Positions 33,614 to 42,983 of a DNA stretch of 64,000 bases are shown here, piece by piece. Origin of the DNA: Aurifilum marmelostoma (Eukaryota; Ascomycota; Sordariomycetes; Diaporthales; Cryphonectriaceae); contig JAMXSV010000028.1 of assembly GCA_027559495.1 (NCBI GenBank), positions 744,001-808,000 on the forward strand, written 5' to 3'. The notes below the pieces were generated by a model. The model did not search any database. It had not been told where the DNA came from and worked only from the letters and a program-made list of their open reading frames with translations. Each line of letters opens with the position of its first letter. Within the stretch, counting starts at the first letter, position 1. Both the position numbers and the translations under genes were made by a program.

Positions 33614-35568
33614 ATGGCCGCAGTCGTAAGACCCATCACCACCGAATTCGGCCACTCTCTACCCCCAGAAGGTCCGCATACCATCACCCTTCATGGTCCA
33701 GGCTGGGACACGGCCGTCCGCTTCCGAGATGGGGACCCATCCATTTTTGCGAGGCTGAAGTCGATATACCCGCGTTTCTTTCCCTTTGGCCCTGCGCGGC
33801 AGGTGAGTTTTCTCGGACCTTTCCAAGGATCCCTGTCTACAAGACGTCTCTGGTGAACTGTGCTAACTCAGCGGCACCACGACCGCCATCACAGCTGTCC
33901 GTTGCCCTCGCCCAGAAATTGGGCGCAGACCCCACCCAGGATGGCGTCCTCATGTATCTCAACCCAGAGACATTCGCCTTGCACAGGGCATACAGCACGT
34001 CGCATCATCGCAAGGAACACAAGCTGGCCGAGGGTGACCTCTCCTTTCGGGTAGTCGACGTGCATGGGGTTCGGCTCTATTGTGTCGTGTACCCCCTGCC
34101 CAAGACGCCCGGCGCGATCGGCATCTGGCAGAACAACGGCACAGGCCTCTCCTCCAGGACATCTGAGGAGCTCCTGAAGTATGTGGATAGCAGCGACTTC
34201 AGCATTGTGGATTGGTCGGCTGAGGACCTCAGCGATGTCCCGCCAGCGACATATCTTCCCGAGTGTGAAGCCCATGGTGCGCTGCGGAAGCGCATTCGAG
34301 ACTTGCTGCACCGTGCGCCGCTCGACCCAGCTCATGTCAAAGTCGGCGAGGAGGATGTGTACCTGTACCAGACAGGCATGGCGGCCATCTGGAGGCTGAA
34401 CCAGGTCCTCCTTCAGCGAGACGAGGGAACGATTCTCGTTTTGGGATCCGTTTTCCACAACACCTTCCATCTGCTTGAGGAGACGACCAATGGAATGAAG
34501 CACTTTGGTGCCTGCGATGCCAAGAGTCGAGTCATGGAGAAGGTTGAGGAGTATCTCGAATCGCACTACAAAGCCGGTAAGACGGTCAGCTACGCCTTTA
34601 TCGAGTTCCCGTCCAACCCAATTCTCGTGAGCGCCGATCTAAAGAAACTCCGACAAATCGTGAGGCACCTTCTGTTATCCTTGACTTCTTTCCTTATTGA
34701 TAGTATTTCCCTCTTCTGACACACCATTCAGGCCGACAAGTATCGCTTTCCTGTCGTGATAGACGACACCATCAGCTCTTTCGTCAATGTTGACGTGGTC
34801 CCCGTGGCAGATCTTATCATCAGTAGCCTGACCAAGTCCTTCTCCGGTTATGCAGACGTGATGGGCGGGTCTGTGGTCCTCAATCCGCTCTCGCACTTTT
34901 ATCCGCAGATCAAACCCTCGTTCACAGCAAATTTCTATAACGAGCTCTTCGCAGGCGACGCAGAACGGTTGCTGTCCAACAGCGAAGACTACATTCCCCG
35001 GTCCACCATACTCAACCGGAACGCCGCCGCTTTAGCCAAATACCTAACCACGGGGGCAGCCCGCCCGGGCTCGCCCATCAAAGCGGTGCTGTACCCCAGT
35101 GCGAGCGACACCAAGTCCAATTATGATGCATTCATGCGCCCCGCCACGCCAGACTTCGCGCCCGGATACGGATGCCTGCTGTCCGTTGACTTCAAAACGC
35201 TTCCAGCGGCAGCTGCCTTTTACGATAACCTGTCAGTACATCAGGGCCCGCACCTCGGCGCACACAGGACGCTCGCGATCCCGATGAACGCTTTAGCGTA
35301 CGGCAAGGACCCAGAGCAGGTCGCGTACCACGCAGCGTATGGCGCTGGCGAGGAACAGGTGCGCATTAGTGCTGGTCTGGAGGAGGTAGAAGAATTGGTG
35401 GCTGCTGTAAATTTGGCGCTGGAGAAGGCGACGGAGGTTTATAATGGCGATGCAACAGAAAAAGTGCGAATCGACGCCGACAAGGTGATCGCTGGTGGCG
35501 AGAAGACGGGGAGCAGTGAAGCGGACGTGGAGCTCGCCGCGAAAGGAACGAGTGCGAATTATGAATAG
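33614..35568 (+). CDS. Cystathionine gamma-synthase-type PLP enzyme
   Basis: Exons 33614-33802, 33895-34659 and 34732-35568 give 596 residues. The C-terminal 400 residues are a Cys/Met-metabolism PLP domain: VYLYQTGMAAIWRLNQ (cofactor phosphate loop), AFIEFPSNPIL, VVIDDTISSFVNVDV (cofactor Asp), SLTKSFSGYADVMGGSVVLNP with the Schiff-base Lys near residue 350, and HQGPHLGAHRTLA. The 180-residue N-terminal extension (TLHGPGWDTAVRF, ALHRAYSTSHH) is typical of the fungal long-form enzymes related to Neurospora met-7 and yeast Str2/YML082W. These join O-acetyl- or O-succinylhomoserine with cysteine. Whether this copy is the main synthase or one of the paralogues cannot be decided here. Both introns (92 and 72 nt) are phase 0. 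Confidence 0.9.
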
Positions 35569-35790
35569 CACTTGGGGGTTTTGGATCTAGCCATTTTCTG
35601 GATCATAGATGTCGCCAATAGCATTGCAAGGGTTCTCATTAATCTCATTTGCATCCTCGTGGATAGTAATAATAGCCCTGACAGAACAAAAGCACAGTTC
35701 ACAAACTCCCAAACGCCCAATCTCGACAGCCCAGAATGTGTGCATCTAGAGACACAAGACCACACACACACATACCATGCCATATAGGCT

Positions 35791-38700
35791 TTACACGACA
35801 GCAGTCACCCGCCGCACGCTCTTCCTCGCGCCCTCACCAGTCACCGTGATGGAGCCGTCCATCTCCAGCGCCCGCATACACTCTGCAAACTCGCTGGGCT
35901 CCACCGGGACCCCGGCGTTCTCGCCAAGCTTCCTGCTGACCTCTGCATATTTGACAGCCTGGCCGCCTGACGTGAGCTCACTGAGCAGCTTGAGCACGGC
36001 GTCCTTCATGTCCTCCCTGCGCTTCCTCTCGGCGGCACTCGTGCCCTCTGTGAGGAGGGACATGTCGATGCGGCCCTGGGCGTCCGTGGCAGCCGTCTTG
36101 AGGGCGGACTTGATGAGGCGCACGGCCTCCTGGACGTCCTCGCGCGTGACCTCTGTGGACAGGCGCATCTTTGCGTGGCCCTCGGCGAGGCGGATCATGG
36201 ACTCGAGCTGCCTGGTGGTGGCAGTGATGCGTTTCTCTGCGGAGCGCACATCCTGGCCCAGCTTGCGCATCTCGACGTACGAGTCGACGAGTTCGCGGGC
36301 GGCGGGCTGCGAGATGGTGGGGTGGATGTTGGCGCGAGCGTAGGAGATGTAGGAGGTGAGGAACTCGACAGGCTAGGTAGGTAGGTAAATGTTAGTGATG
36401 AAGCTTAGAAGGTGGGGAAAGGTGGCTCGCAGCGAGAGAGGGACACTTACGAGAATGTCGTTGTTGGTCTGGGCGGAATGAGGAGTGTCTTCCAGGTACA
36501 TAGACAAGAGATGCTTTGCCAGGCGTCTGTCGGTCTTCTCCTCAACCCGATCCAGGATGAGGTATACCAAGTCGAACCGTGACAAGAGCGTAGGCGGAAG
36601 ATCAATATTCTGAGGAACAGGCAGGTCAGGGTTGTACCGACTGCCAATCGGGTTGGCTGACGCCAAGATACTTGTCCGAGCATTCAGCGTCGTGATGATA
36701 CCGGCCTTGGCCACCGATACTGTCTGCTGCTCCATAACTTCGTGGAGCACCGAGCGAGTGGCTTCAGACATCTTGTCGAACTCGTCAATGCAGCAGATGC
36801 CTCCATCAGATAAGACCAGAGCACCGGACTCAAGTACAAGCTGGCGGGTCTCGGGATCGCGAGTGACATATGCTGTGAGACCAACAGCTGAGGAACCCTT
36901 GCCGCTAGTATAGACGCCACGAGGGGCAATACGGTGGATATAGGACAGGAGCTGAGATTTGGAGGTGGATGGGTCACCGCAGAGCAGGACGTTGATATCG
37001 CCACGATATTTGGGGCTGCCACCCTTCTCGAAACTCTTGTTGGTGCCACCGAACAACTGAAGAAGGATTCCCTTCTTGACGTCGTCCATCTCATAGACCG
37101 AGGGTGCGAGCGAACGTGCCAGGAGTTCGTAGATGTCATCGCGGGCTGCGGTCTCGCGGATCTTCTCTTCCTCCTCTGGGCTGACCTTGCGAGTTTCGTC
37201 CATTCCAGGTGTGTCAACCTGGATCTCGTCATCATCTTCGATATCAAGCGTCGACATGTCTGTGCCCATTCTCTTGCGGTCAACCTTTTGCACATGCAAA
37301 ACATCAACATACGTCTTGTAGATGCTCTTGATGGTTCTCTGCCGAGGGTTGACGCGGACTGGGCTGACCCTGAAGATGCCAGTAATCTGTACCCTGTCAC
37401 CAGCCTTGCAGAAATCAACGAGGTCATCGTATACACAGATCGAGACAGAATGAGGTGTCTGTCCCGCAGGTACAGCGTCTGGGGTCTCCTGCAGCTTGAT
37501 GACCTGTTTGTCGGAGAAGGTGCAGCGGTTATGGATGATCTGCATCGAATTCTTGGCCCCACAACGAGCACGAGGACACTCAGTCGGCTCTCGTATCTTG
37601 CCGCGGTCCAGAGTGACGAGCACACCATGGCTGCAGACGCTGCACTTGAAGAATGCATCCTTCATGTCGGGAATAACGGGCGTAGTCCTGATGACGAGAC
37701 CCTTGATTTGGATCATTCTGTCCATATCTGAGGGGTTCAAGTCCCGCAGGTTCGTGGTCTTGTCCATGCCAAAGGGGCGCACCACGTAGACTGTCTCGGC
37801 AACCTGATCCTCCAGAGTGATCTCCCGCTGGGGTGCTGGTCTCGGTGTTGATGGTTCCTCGGGCCTATCGGAGCTAGGAATGACCGGCTCAGAGCTCTGA
37901 GAGAGCACTGGAGCGGAGCCGCTCTGACGCTGCTTGGTCGATTCGTTTCTTGCGATCTCGATCATGAGGTCGTGGACAGCCTGATCCATGATGGGCACGA
38001 GTTCCTGGGGGTATGCCTGCAGCTGATGCCACAGCTTCTGGGTAGGCGGGTAGGCACTGAGGTCGCGAACATCGAGGTAGAGCTTGTTTGTGCCAAGAGC
38101 CAGCATGGTCTCGAGTACGTCCCAGTAAGGCTTCGTCTGAGCCTCGGGGGCATTTGCAATCTCGTCAGGCTTCTTGTCAAATATCAAGCGGTATTGGCTC
38201 TTGAAGTTTCGCAGGAAATCCTTGAAGCACACAAACGTGTCATCGATAGAGATGGTGGTTCCCCAGACCAGGCTCTGGCTCTGCCCGCCAAGCGCATCAG
38301 CGTCTGAGGTGCCTGGATTGATGTTGGAAAAAGTAGCAGCATCCGAGACGGGAGCATCCTGGACCACCCTTCCATCGGAGCCAAGGACAATGCGACGCGG
38401 TGGGATAGGTGTTCGATTCGAGTGTTCGGAGTGGATGTCGCCACGTCTCGACCGAGGTTGTCTGCGGGAAGAGTCCACAAAGAGGCCGCTGCTTTCGCTT
38501 CGCAGGTCTGTCTGCGGGTGACCACCGGGACTGGAGCTGGGATCGTAGCGGACAGGGGAGGACTCTATATGATTGATCAGACTTGGGACTTGCATAGAGA
38601 TTAACACACAGGCTTCAGGTTCTTACCGCCAATAGCCAGACCACTTGCTCTTGGTGTGCGATCGCCATCATTTACGGACTGGGTCTCAGTCTGCTGACGC

Positions 38701-38936
38701 AGAGGCGAACTCGGGGCAGCGCCATTGTTGGTGCTCTGAGAATTGCTCATCTGACGCAGGGGAGAAGAGGGCGCAGGATTGCCGTTGGCGGGTGACGACG
38801 ACTCATAGAACATGGGGCTGGAGGCAAGTTGTGAGGTTCGAGTCCGACGCGGGGTCTGCGAGGCTTCTTGAGGGGCCGGTGCTGGGCTGCTCCTTGCCTG
38901 TGAGCTACGTGTTGATCGTCTTGCTGGAGAGGACAT
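35791..38936 (-). CDS. MCM4: DNA replication licensing helicase subunit MCM4
   Basis: Three minus-strand exons (38627-38936, 36451-38564, 35791-36372) give 1001 residues. The N-terminus is Ser/Pro/Arg-rich with many SP/TP sites (SSPARRSTRSSQARSSP), as expected for a kinase-regulated Mcm4 tail. A zinc motif follows (CSVC...CPRARC), then the MCM AAA+ core: GDPSTSKSQLL (Walker A), LSDGGICCIDEFDKM (Walker B), ASANPIGSRYNP and LLSRFDLVYLILD (arginine finger). The C-terminal winged-helix segment ends in RRVTAVV. Mcm4 is one of six ring subunits of the CMG replicative helicase. The first intron (62 nt, GTAAGA to TATAG) joins GLAIG to ESSPVRYDPSSSP, and the last ends in a CTAC repeat next to the acceptor. 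It is divergent from RET3 with ACGCG elements between. Confidence 0.97.
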
Positions 38937-39377
38937 CTTGGGGCAGAATTTAATGTTGCTGGTATGTGTCAAGAATGGATCAACAGTGCAACAGAAAGAG
39001 GTCCCAAAATGCTGGGTGGAGAGGAGTTGATGTGGTGGTGAGGAAGGACGGTTGGGATCAAAATACCTTGAACTAGGCTCAATTTCATCTACGCGTATCA
39101 CTTTACGCGACGAGTTTCTCAAAGCGCGAAGCATGTCGCGAATCCCTGCAAGTTCTAAAGTGCTCTCGTGCACTAGCCACAAAGATGCACCGCCACATGT
39201 ACGACAGGGGGGCCCCTGATCTTTCGCCGGTCTTGACACGGAGCCCTTCCGTTGACGCTCGGCGAGCTGCTGTGAGATGCGCCTGCGAGATTGCGATTCG
39301 ACATTCCTACCCTTTGTGCCCATCAACCTCGATATTGCTGCTGGTCCCCAACGTCGCGACGTCGCAAAGCAGTCAAT
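38937..39377. other. Divergent promoter of MCM4 and RET3
   Basis: This 441-base shared promoter contains no gene. It holds two ACGCG cores (listed separately) about 155-175 bases upstream of the MCM4 start. Confidence 0.55.
39091..39110. promoter_or_regulatory. MluI cell-cycle box (ACGCGT) and near-match
   Basis: A perfect ACGCGT palindrome lies at 39091-39096 and an ACGCGA near-match at 39105-39110. ACGCGT is the MCB element bound by MBF (Mbp1/Swi6), which drives G1/S genes including MCM genes in yeasts. Its position about 155 bases before MCM4 fits that role. Binding has not been shown here. Confidence 0.5.
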
Positions 39378-40348
39378 ATGGCTCCAGGAATGTCCCTCTA
39401 CTCGGTCAATGCCATTCTCATTCTCTCAACTGTAAGGGAGCCTTCTCCACCCTCTTCGTGATCGAACGTGCACCACCACTGGGTGGTTGCGACGACTTGG
39501 TTGCCCCCCTCGCATCTTGTTTCATGAGCTGACCCAGAACTGCAGGAGGATGGATCGAGATTATTCGCGAAAGTGAGCAACCACTCCTCCGGCCCTCGAT
39601 GACAGCGGACTCGACTCTGCAGCTGCACCTCCCTCGCCGTCTACCGATGATACAACAAGCTTACATGTCTTGCAGTACTACGACTCTCCACACCACGCTA
39701 CCCTACCAGCAGGACAGAATGCACGTGCGTCAGCTTGAAAGACTTCAAACGTGATGTGATGAAGCTCGCAAACTGACATTGCGTTACAGCAGCATCAAGC
39801 AACCCATACCCCGACGTGAAGTCACAAAAGGCCTTCGAGAAGGCCCTGCTTGAGAAGACGGCGAAACAGACCGGAGACATCTTGCTATTTGATGGACGGA
39901 TGTAAGCATTCTCTCTGTTCCCAGACTTTTATTCTATACACTCCGGTTGAAGAGCGGAACTGACAAGCGCTCCTTTGTCGCCAGCGTCCTCTACAAGTCC
40001 GAGAGCGACGTGATGCTCTACCTCGTCGGCAGCGTCGAGGAGAACGAAGTCCTTCTCTACAACGCCATCCTCGCCCTGCGCGACTCCCTGCACCTGCTCT
40101 TCAAGGCCTCTGTCGACAAGCGCACCATCATCGAGAGCTACGACCTCGTGTCCCTCGCCGTGGACGAGATTGTCGACGACGGCATCATCCTCGAGACAGA
40201 CCCCACCATCATCGTCCAGCGCGTGAGCAAGGCGCCCACGCAGGACGTCGACCTGCGCCGTATCGATCCCTTCAGCGAGCAGGGCGTGAACCATCTGGCG
40301 CAGCTGGGAAAGAGCAAGTTGACAGACTGGTTGCGGCAGGGCTTGTAA
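39378..40348 (+). CDS. RET3: Coatomer subunit zeta
   Basis: Five exons (39378-39431, 39546-39572, 39676-39724, 39790-39901, 39985-40348) give 201 residues. The protein starts MAPGMSLYSVNAILILST and continues EDGSRLFAKYY, SQKAFEKALLEKTAKQ, GDILLFDGRIVLYKSESDVMLYLVG-type strand pairs, EENEVLLYNAILALRDSL, AVDEIVDDGIILETD, and ends KLTDWLRQGL. These are the features of the longin-like small subunit of COPI (yeast Ret3 ends RLQQGL). COPI zeta is part of the coat that buds retrograde vesicles from the Golgi to the ER. Exon 2 is only 27 nt, flanked by 114 and 103 nt introns. All junctions were set by frame and family match. It converges on SUA5 with about 280 bases between the stops. Confidence 0.95.
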
Positions 40349-40627
40349 GGGAAAAGCGTTCTGTGGGCGGGCGAGGATGGACGTGGTGGTGATAGTAGTA
40401 GGAGGAGGTGGTGGTGCAATGTCCTGCACAGGGAAACACGGGCTGGGCGTCTAGTTTTCTAGAAAAAGGAGTACTGGGGACACATACTTTGCTTTCGGAA
40501 AAATCGAATTGTGCTTCAATGACCAAGCTTGCACTTCTCTTGTCGGGACAGGACGCCAGCACGCTCTTCTCTGCACAGTTCTAGACCGAGACCCGACCCT
40601 GCTGCATTGGATGCGTCTATCTATTTT

Positions 40628-42032
40628 CTATGCTCTAATTTCCGAGGCCGCCTTGCGCAGACGGTTCATGACGGCTGCTGCTATGTCCTCTCTATCCTCG
40701 ACGCCCTCGACGAGGATGACATCTGCGCCCTTCCTGTCCAGCTCCCTGAGCGCCGAGAAGAGCCCCTGGGCTACCAGTCTCGTGTCCTGCCCCAACCCGA
40801 TGTCCAGAACTTTTCCCCCGTCTATGGTTGATGTAGAGATCTCGTAGCCCAGTTCCGCATGTCTATTCAGCGCCGAGTCTTCTTCCACGACGACTGCCTT
40901 CTCTCGAGCGCCCTCTTCTTCTTGCCCCTGTAGCCTCTGCCACCTCAGCGTCCTAATGATACCAACAACCTCACCTTTCCTCTCCTCTCGTCTCCCCCTC
41001 AACTCAGCCTGCACATCCTCCACACTCCTTCCCTCGCCGGTCCTCGCCTCAAACAGCACCACCTTAGCCCTCGGGCTATAGTGCTTATACTTCATCCCCG
41101 GCGCCCGAGGCCCCAGCCCGCCCTCCTTCTTCCCCCCTCCTCCCTCCTCGCTCTCGTCCCGATACCCCTTCACCACCCCTTCCCACCCCTTCACCCCCCT
41201 CAGCTCCTCCAGGCTCACCCCGCCCGGCCGCAGCACAACAGGCGGCTCGCACAGCCCGTCGACAACCGTGCTCTCCACGCCGACGCCGCAGCTTCCGCTG
41301 TCGAGGATCAGCTCGACGCGGCCGTCGAGGTCGTCCAGCACGTGCGAGGCCGCCGTGGGCGAGGGCTTGGTGCTCGCGTTGGCAGAGGGCGCGGCGAGCG
41401 GGGCGCCTGCGAGGCGGATCAGGGTGCGGGCTAGCGGGGAGGCGGGCATCCGGGCGCCAAAGGTTGTTAGGCCGGCTGTTACCTCTGGGGCGAGGGTCAT
41501 TCTGGAGGAGGAGGAGGTGGTGGTGGTCGTAGGGCAGGGCAGGAGGATGGTGAGAGGGCCGGGCCAGAAGCGCTTGACCAGGTCCCTGTAGATCTCTGGG
41601 ATGATCTCCTCCTCGTCGGCGTCGTCGTTTGGCTGCTTTTCTGTCCCACTCGTGCCGTTCAGTTTGGTGGCAGGCCCGTCATCATGCTGCTCTCCCGGCC
41701 TGAGCAGCCCCCGCAGCATATCCAAATCACACACATGCACAATCAGCGGGTTATCCGACGGCCGCCCCTTGGCCGCATAGATGCCCCCTCACGGCGGCAC
41801 TGCGCGTCGCATCTGCGCCCAGGCCATACACCGTCTCGGTCGGAAAAGCCACGGGGATGTCGCTCTCGCGCAGGAGGCGGGCGGCCTCGCGGAGGGGGGC
41901 GAGGGTCGGCTGGGCTGTTGCGGAGGTGGAGATTTCCCAGGTGTCGAGAGGAAGACTGGCCGAGGAAGAGGAGGAGGAAACGAAGTGGCCTGGGTCCGGG
42001 CCTGGAGGCACTTTGAGTATTCGTGTCTTCAT
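40628..42032 (-). CDS. SUA5: Threonylcarbamoyl-AMP synthase SUA5, one-base frame break
   Basis: Starting at MKTRILKVPPG (42032, minus strand), the first frame encodes the YrdC/Sua5 fold with SDIPVAFPTETVYGLGADATRSAAV. The conserved continuation (IYAAKGRPSDNPLIVHVCDL) is in another frame, shifted by one base at a run of five C (plus strand 41784-41788). The rest is intact: KRFWPGPLTILLP, PLAAPSANAS, GVESTVVDG, VVLRPGG, then the Sua5 domain with APGMKYKHYSP. Sua5 makes the threonylcarbamoyl-adenylate used for the t6A modification of ANN-decoding tRNAs, an essential-type function in fungi. A working copy would be expected, so a base-call error is likelier than real loss. In-frame open sequence continues about 80 codons upstream of the ATG but has no ATG. 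Low-complexity Ser/Thr inserts are present. Confidence 0.88.
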
Positions 42033-42983
42033 CTTTGAGGTGCCGCTGGTTTTGATGGTAGTATGGACTTTTCGGTGGAGAAAAACTGAGAGTGGTGGTG
42101 GTAGTGGTGATGATGATGATGATGATGTAAATGAGGCAGCAGCAGCGTATTTTGAGCCTAGTCTTGTAGGAGGCTTTGCGGCTGCTGCGTGGTAGGTTAG
42201 ACGACAAGCCCGCCGTATCGAAGCCAATTTGATGAACGAAGTAATTTGATATTTTTCTTGTAGTTCTAGTCGGGCCAACCCAATAGTATGGTTTGCAAAT
42301 TGTTGGTTGTCAATGTTGATATTTCAAATCGAATGTGCCAGCGAGAAAATCTCAGTTGAGTCATTCCTTCATTGAGAGTGTGCAATTTTCAACGGCCCAG
42401 CCTGGGGCGGGCGGGTGAGCTAAGTGGCGACCCTCAATACTATATCTCCAGCGGGTCAAATTCTTTGACCTCACTTCTTTTTTTTTTTTTTTCGTCCTTT
42501 TTTTCCCTTCTTATTCTTTACTCTTTTTCTTCAAATCTTGTAATAGTTTCTTCAATTCTTGTAAATTCTTTTTTGTTACAAAATCCAGCGCACCTCCTCA
42601 TAATGGAGCATATACTATACAAGAATGGAGCCAAAAAAGACCACCACCCAACTTTGTCCACTTCAAGTATTTTTTCCTTCCTCCCAGCCCATGGCAGGTA
42701 TTGAAACGCCTGCGTTTCGTATTGTCCATCAATTTTGTACAGCCGTATGGTGTGAGTTTTCCAGACGTAGCCTCCCATAAATATTGCAACAGAGATATAT
42801 GCAAATCATGTATCCGTCTCTCGAGTTGCCCATTCTCCATATACACAACAAAACAGACATGTCATGCCCACCTCATCCCTCGCTTCCTTTCACCCACGAC
42901 CAAGATATCTATCCAAAATGAAGAGCGCGGATAAGGATAAAAATAAAAATAAAAATTGTATGCCTGTATCCAATCGTGAATTC
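42033..42983. other. Intergenic between SUA5 and the kinase, with T tract
   Basis: This is the 5' region of SUA5 and the 3' flank of the kinase, both on the minus strand. It contains a GAT-type triplet run around 42108-42126 and a run of 16 T at 42478-42493. No gene is recognised. Confidence 0.5.
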
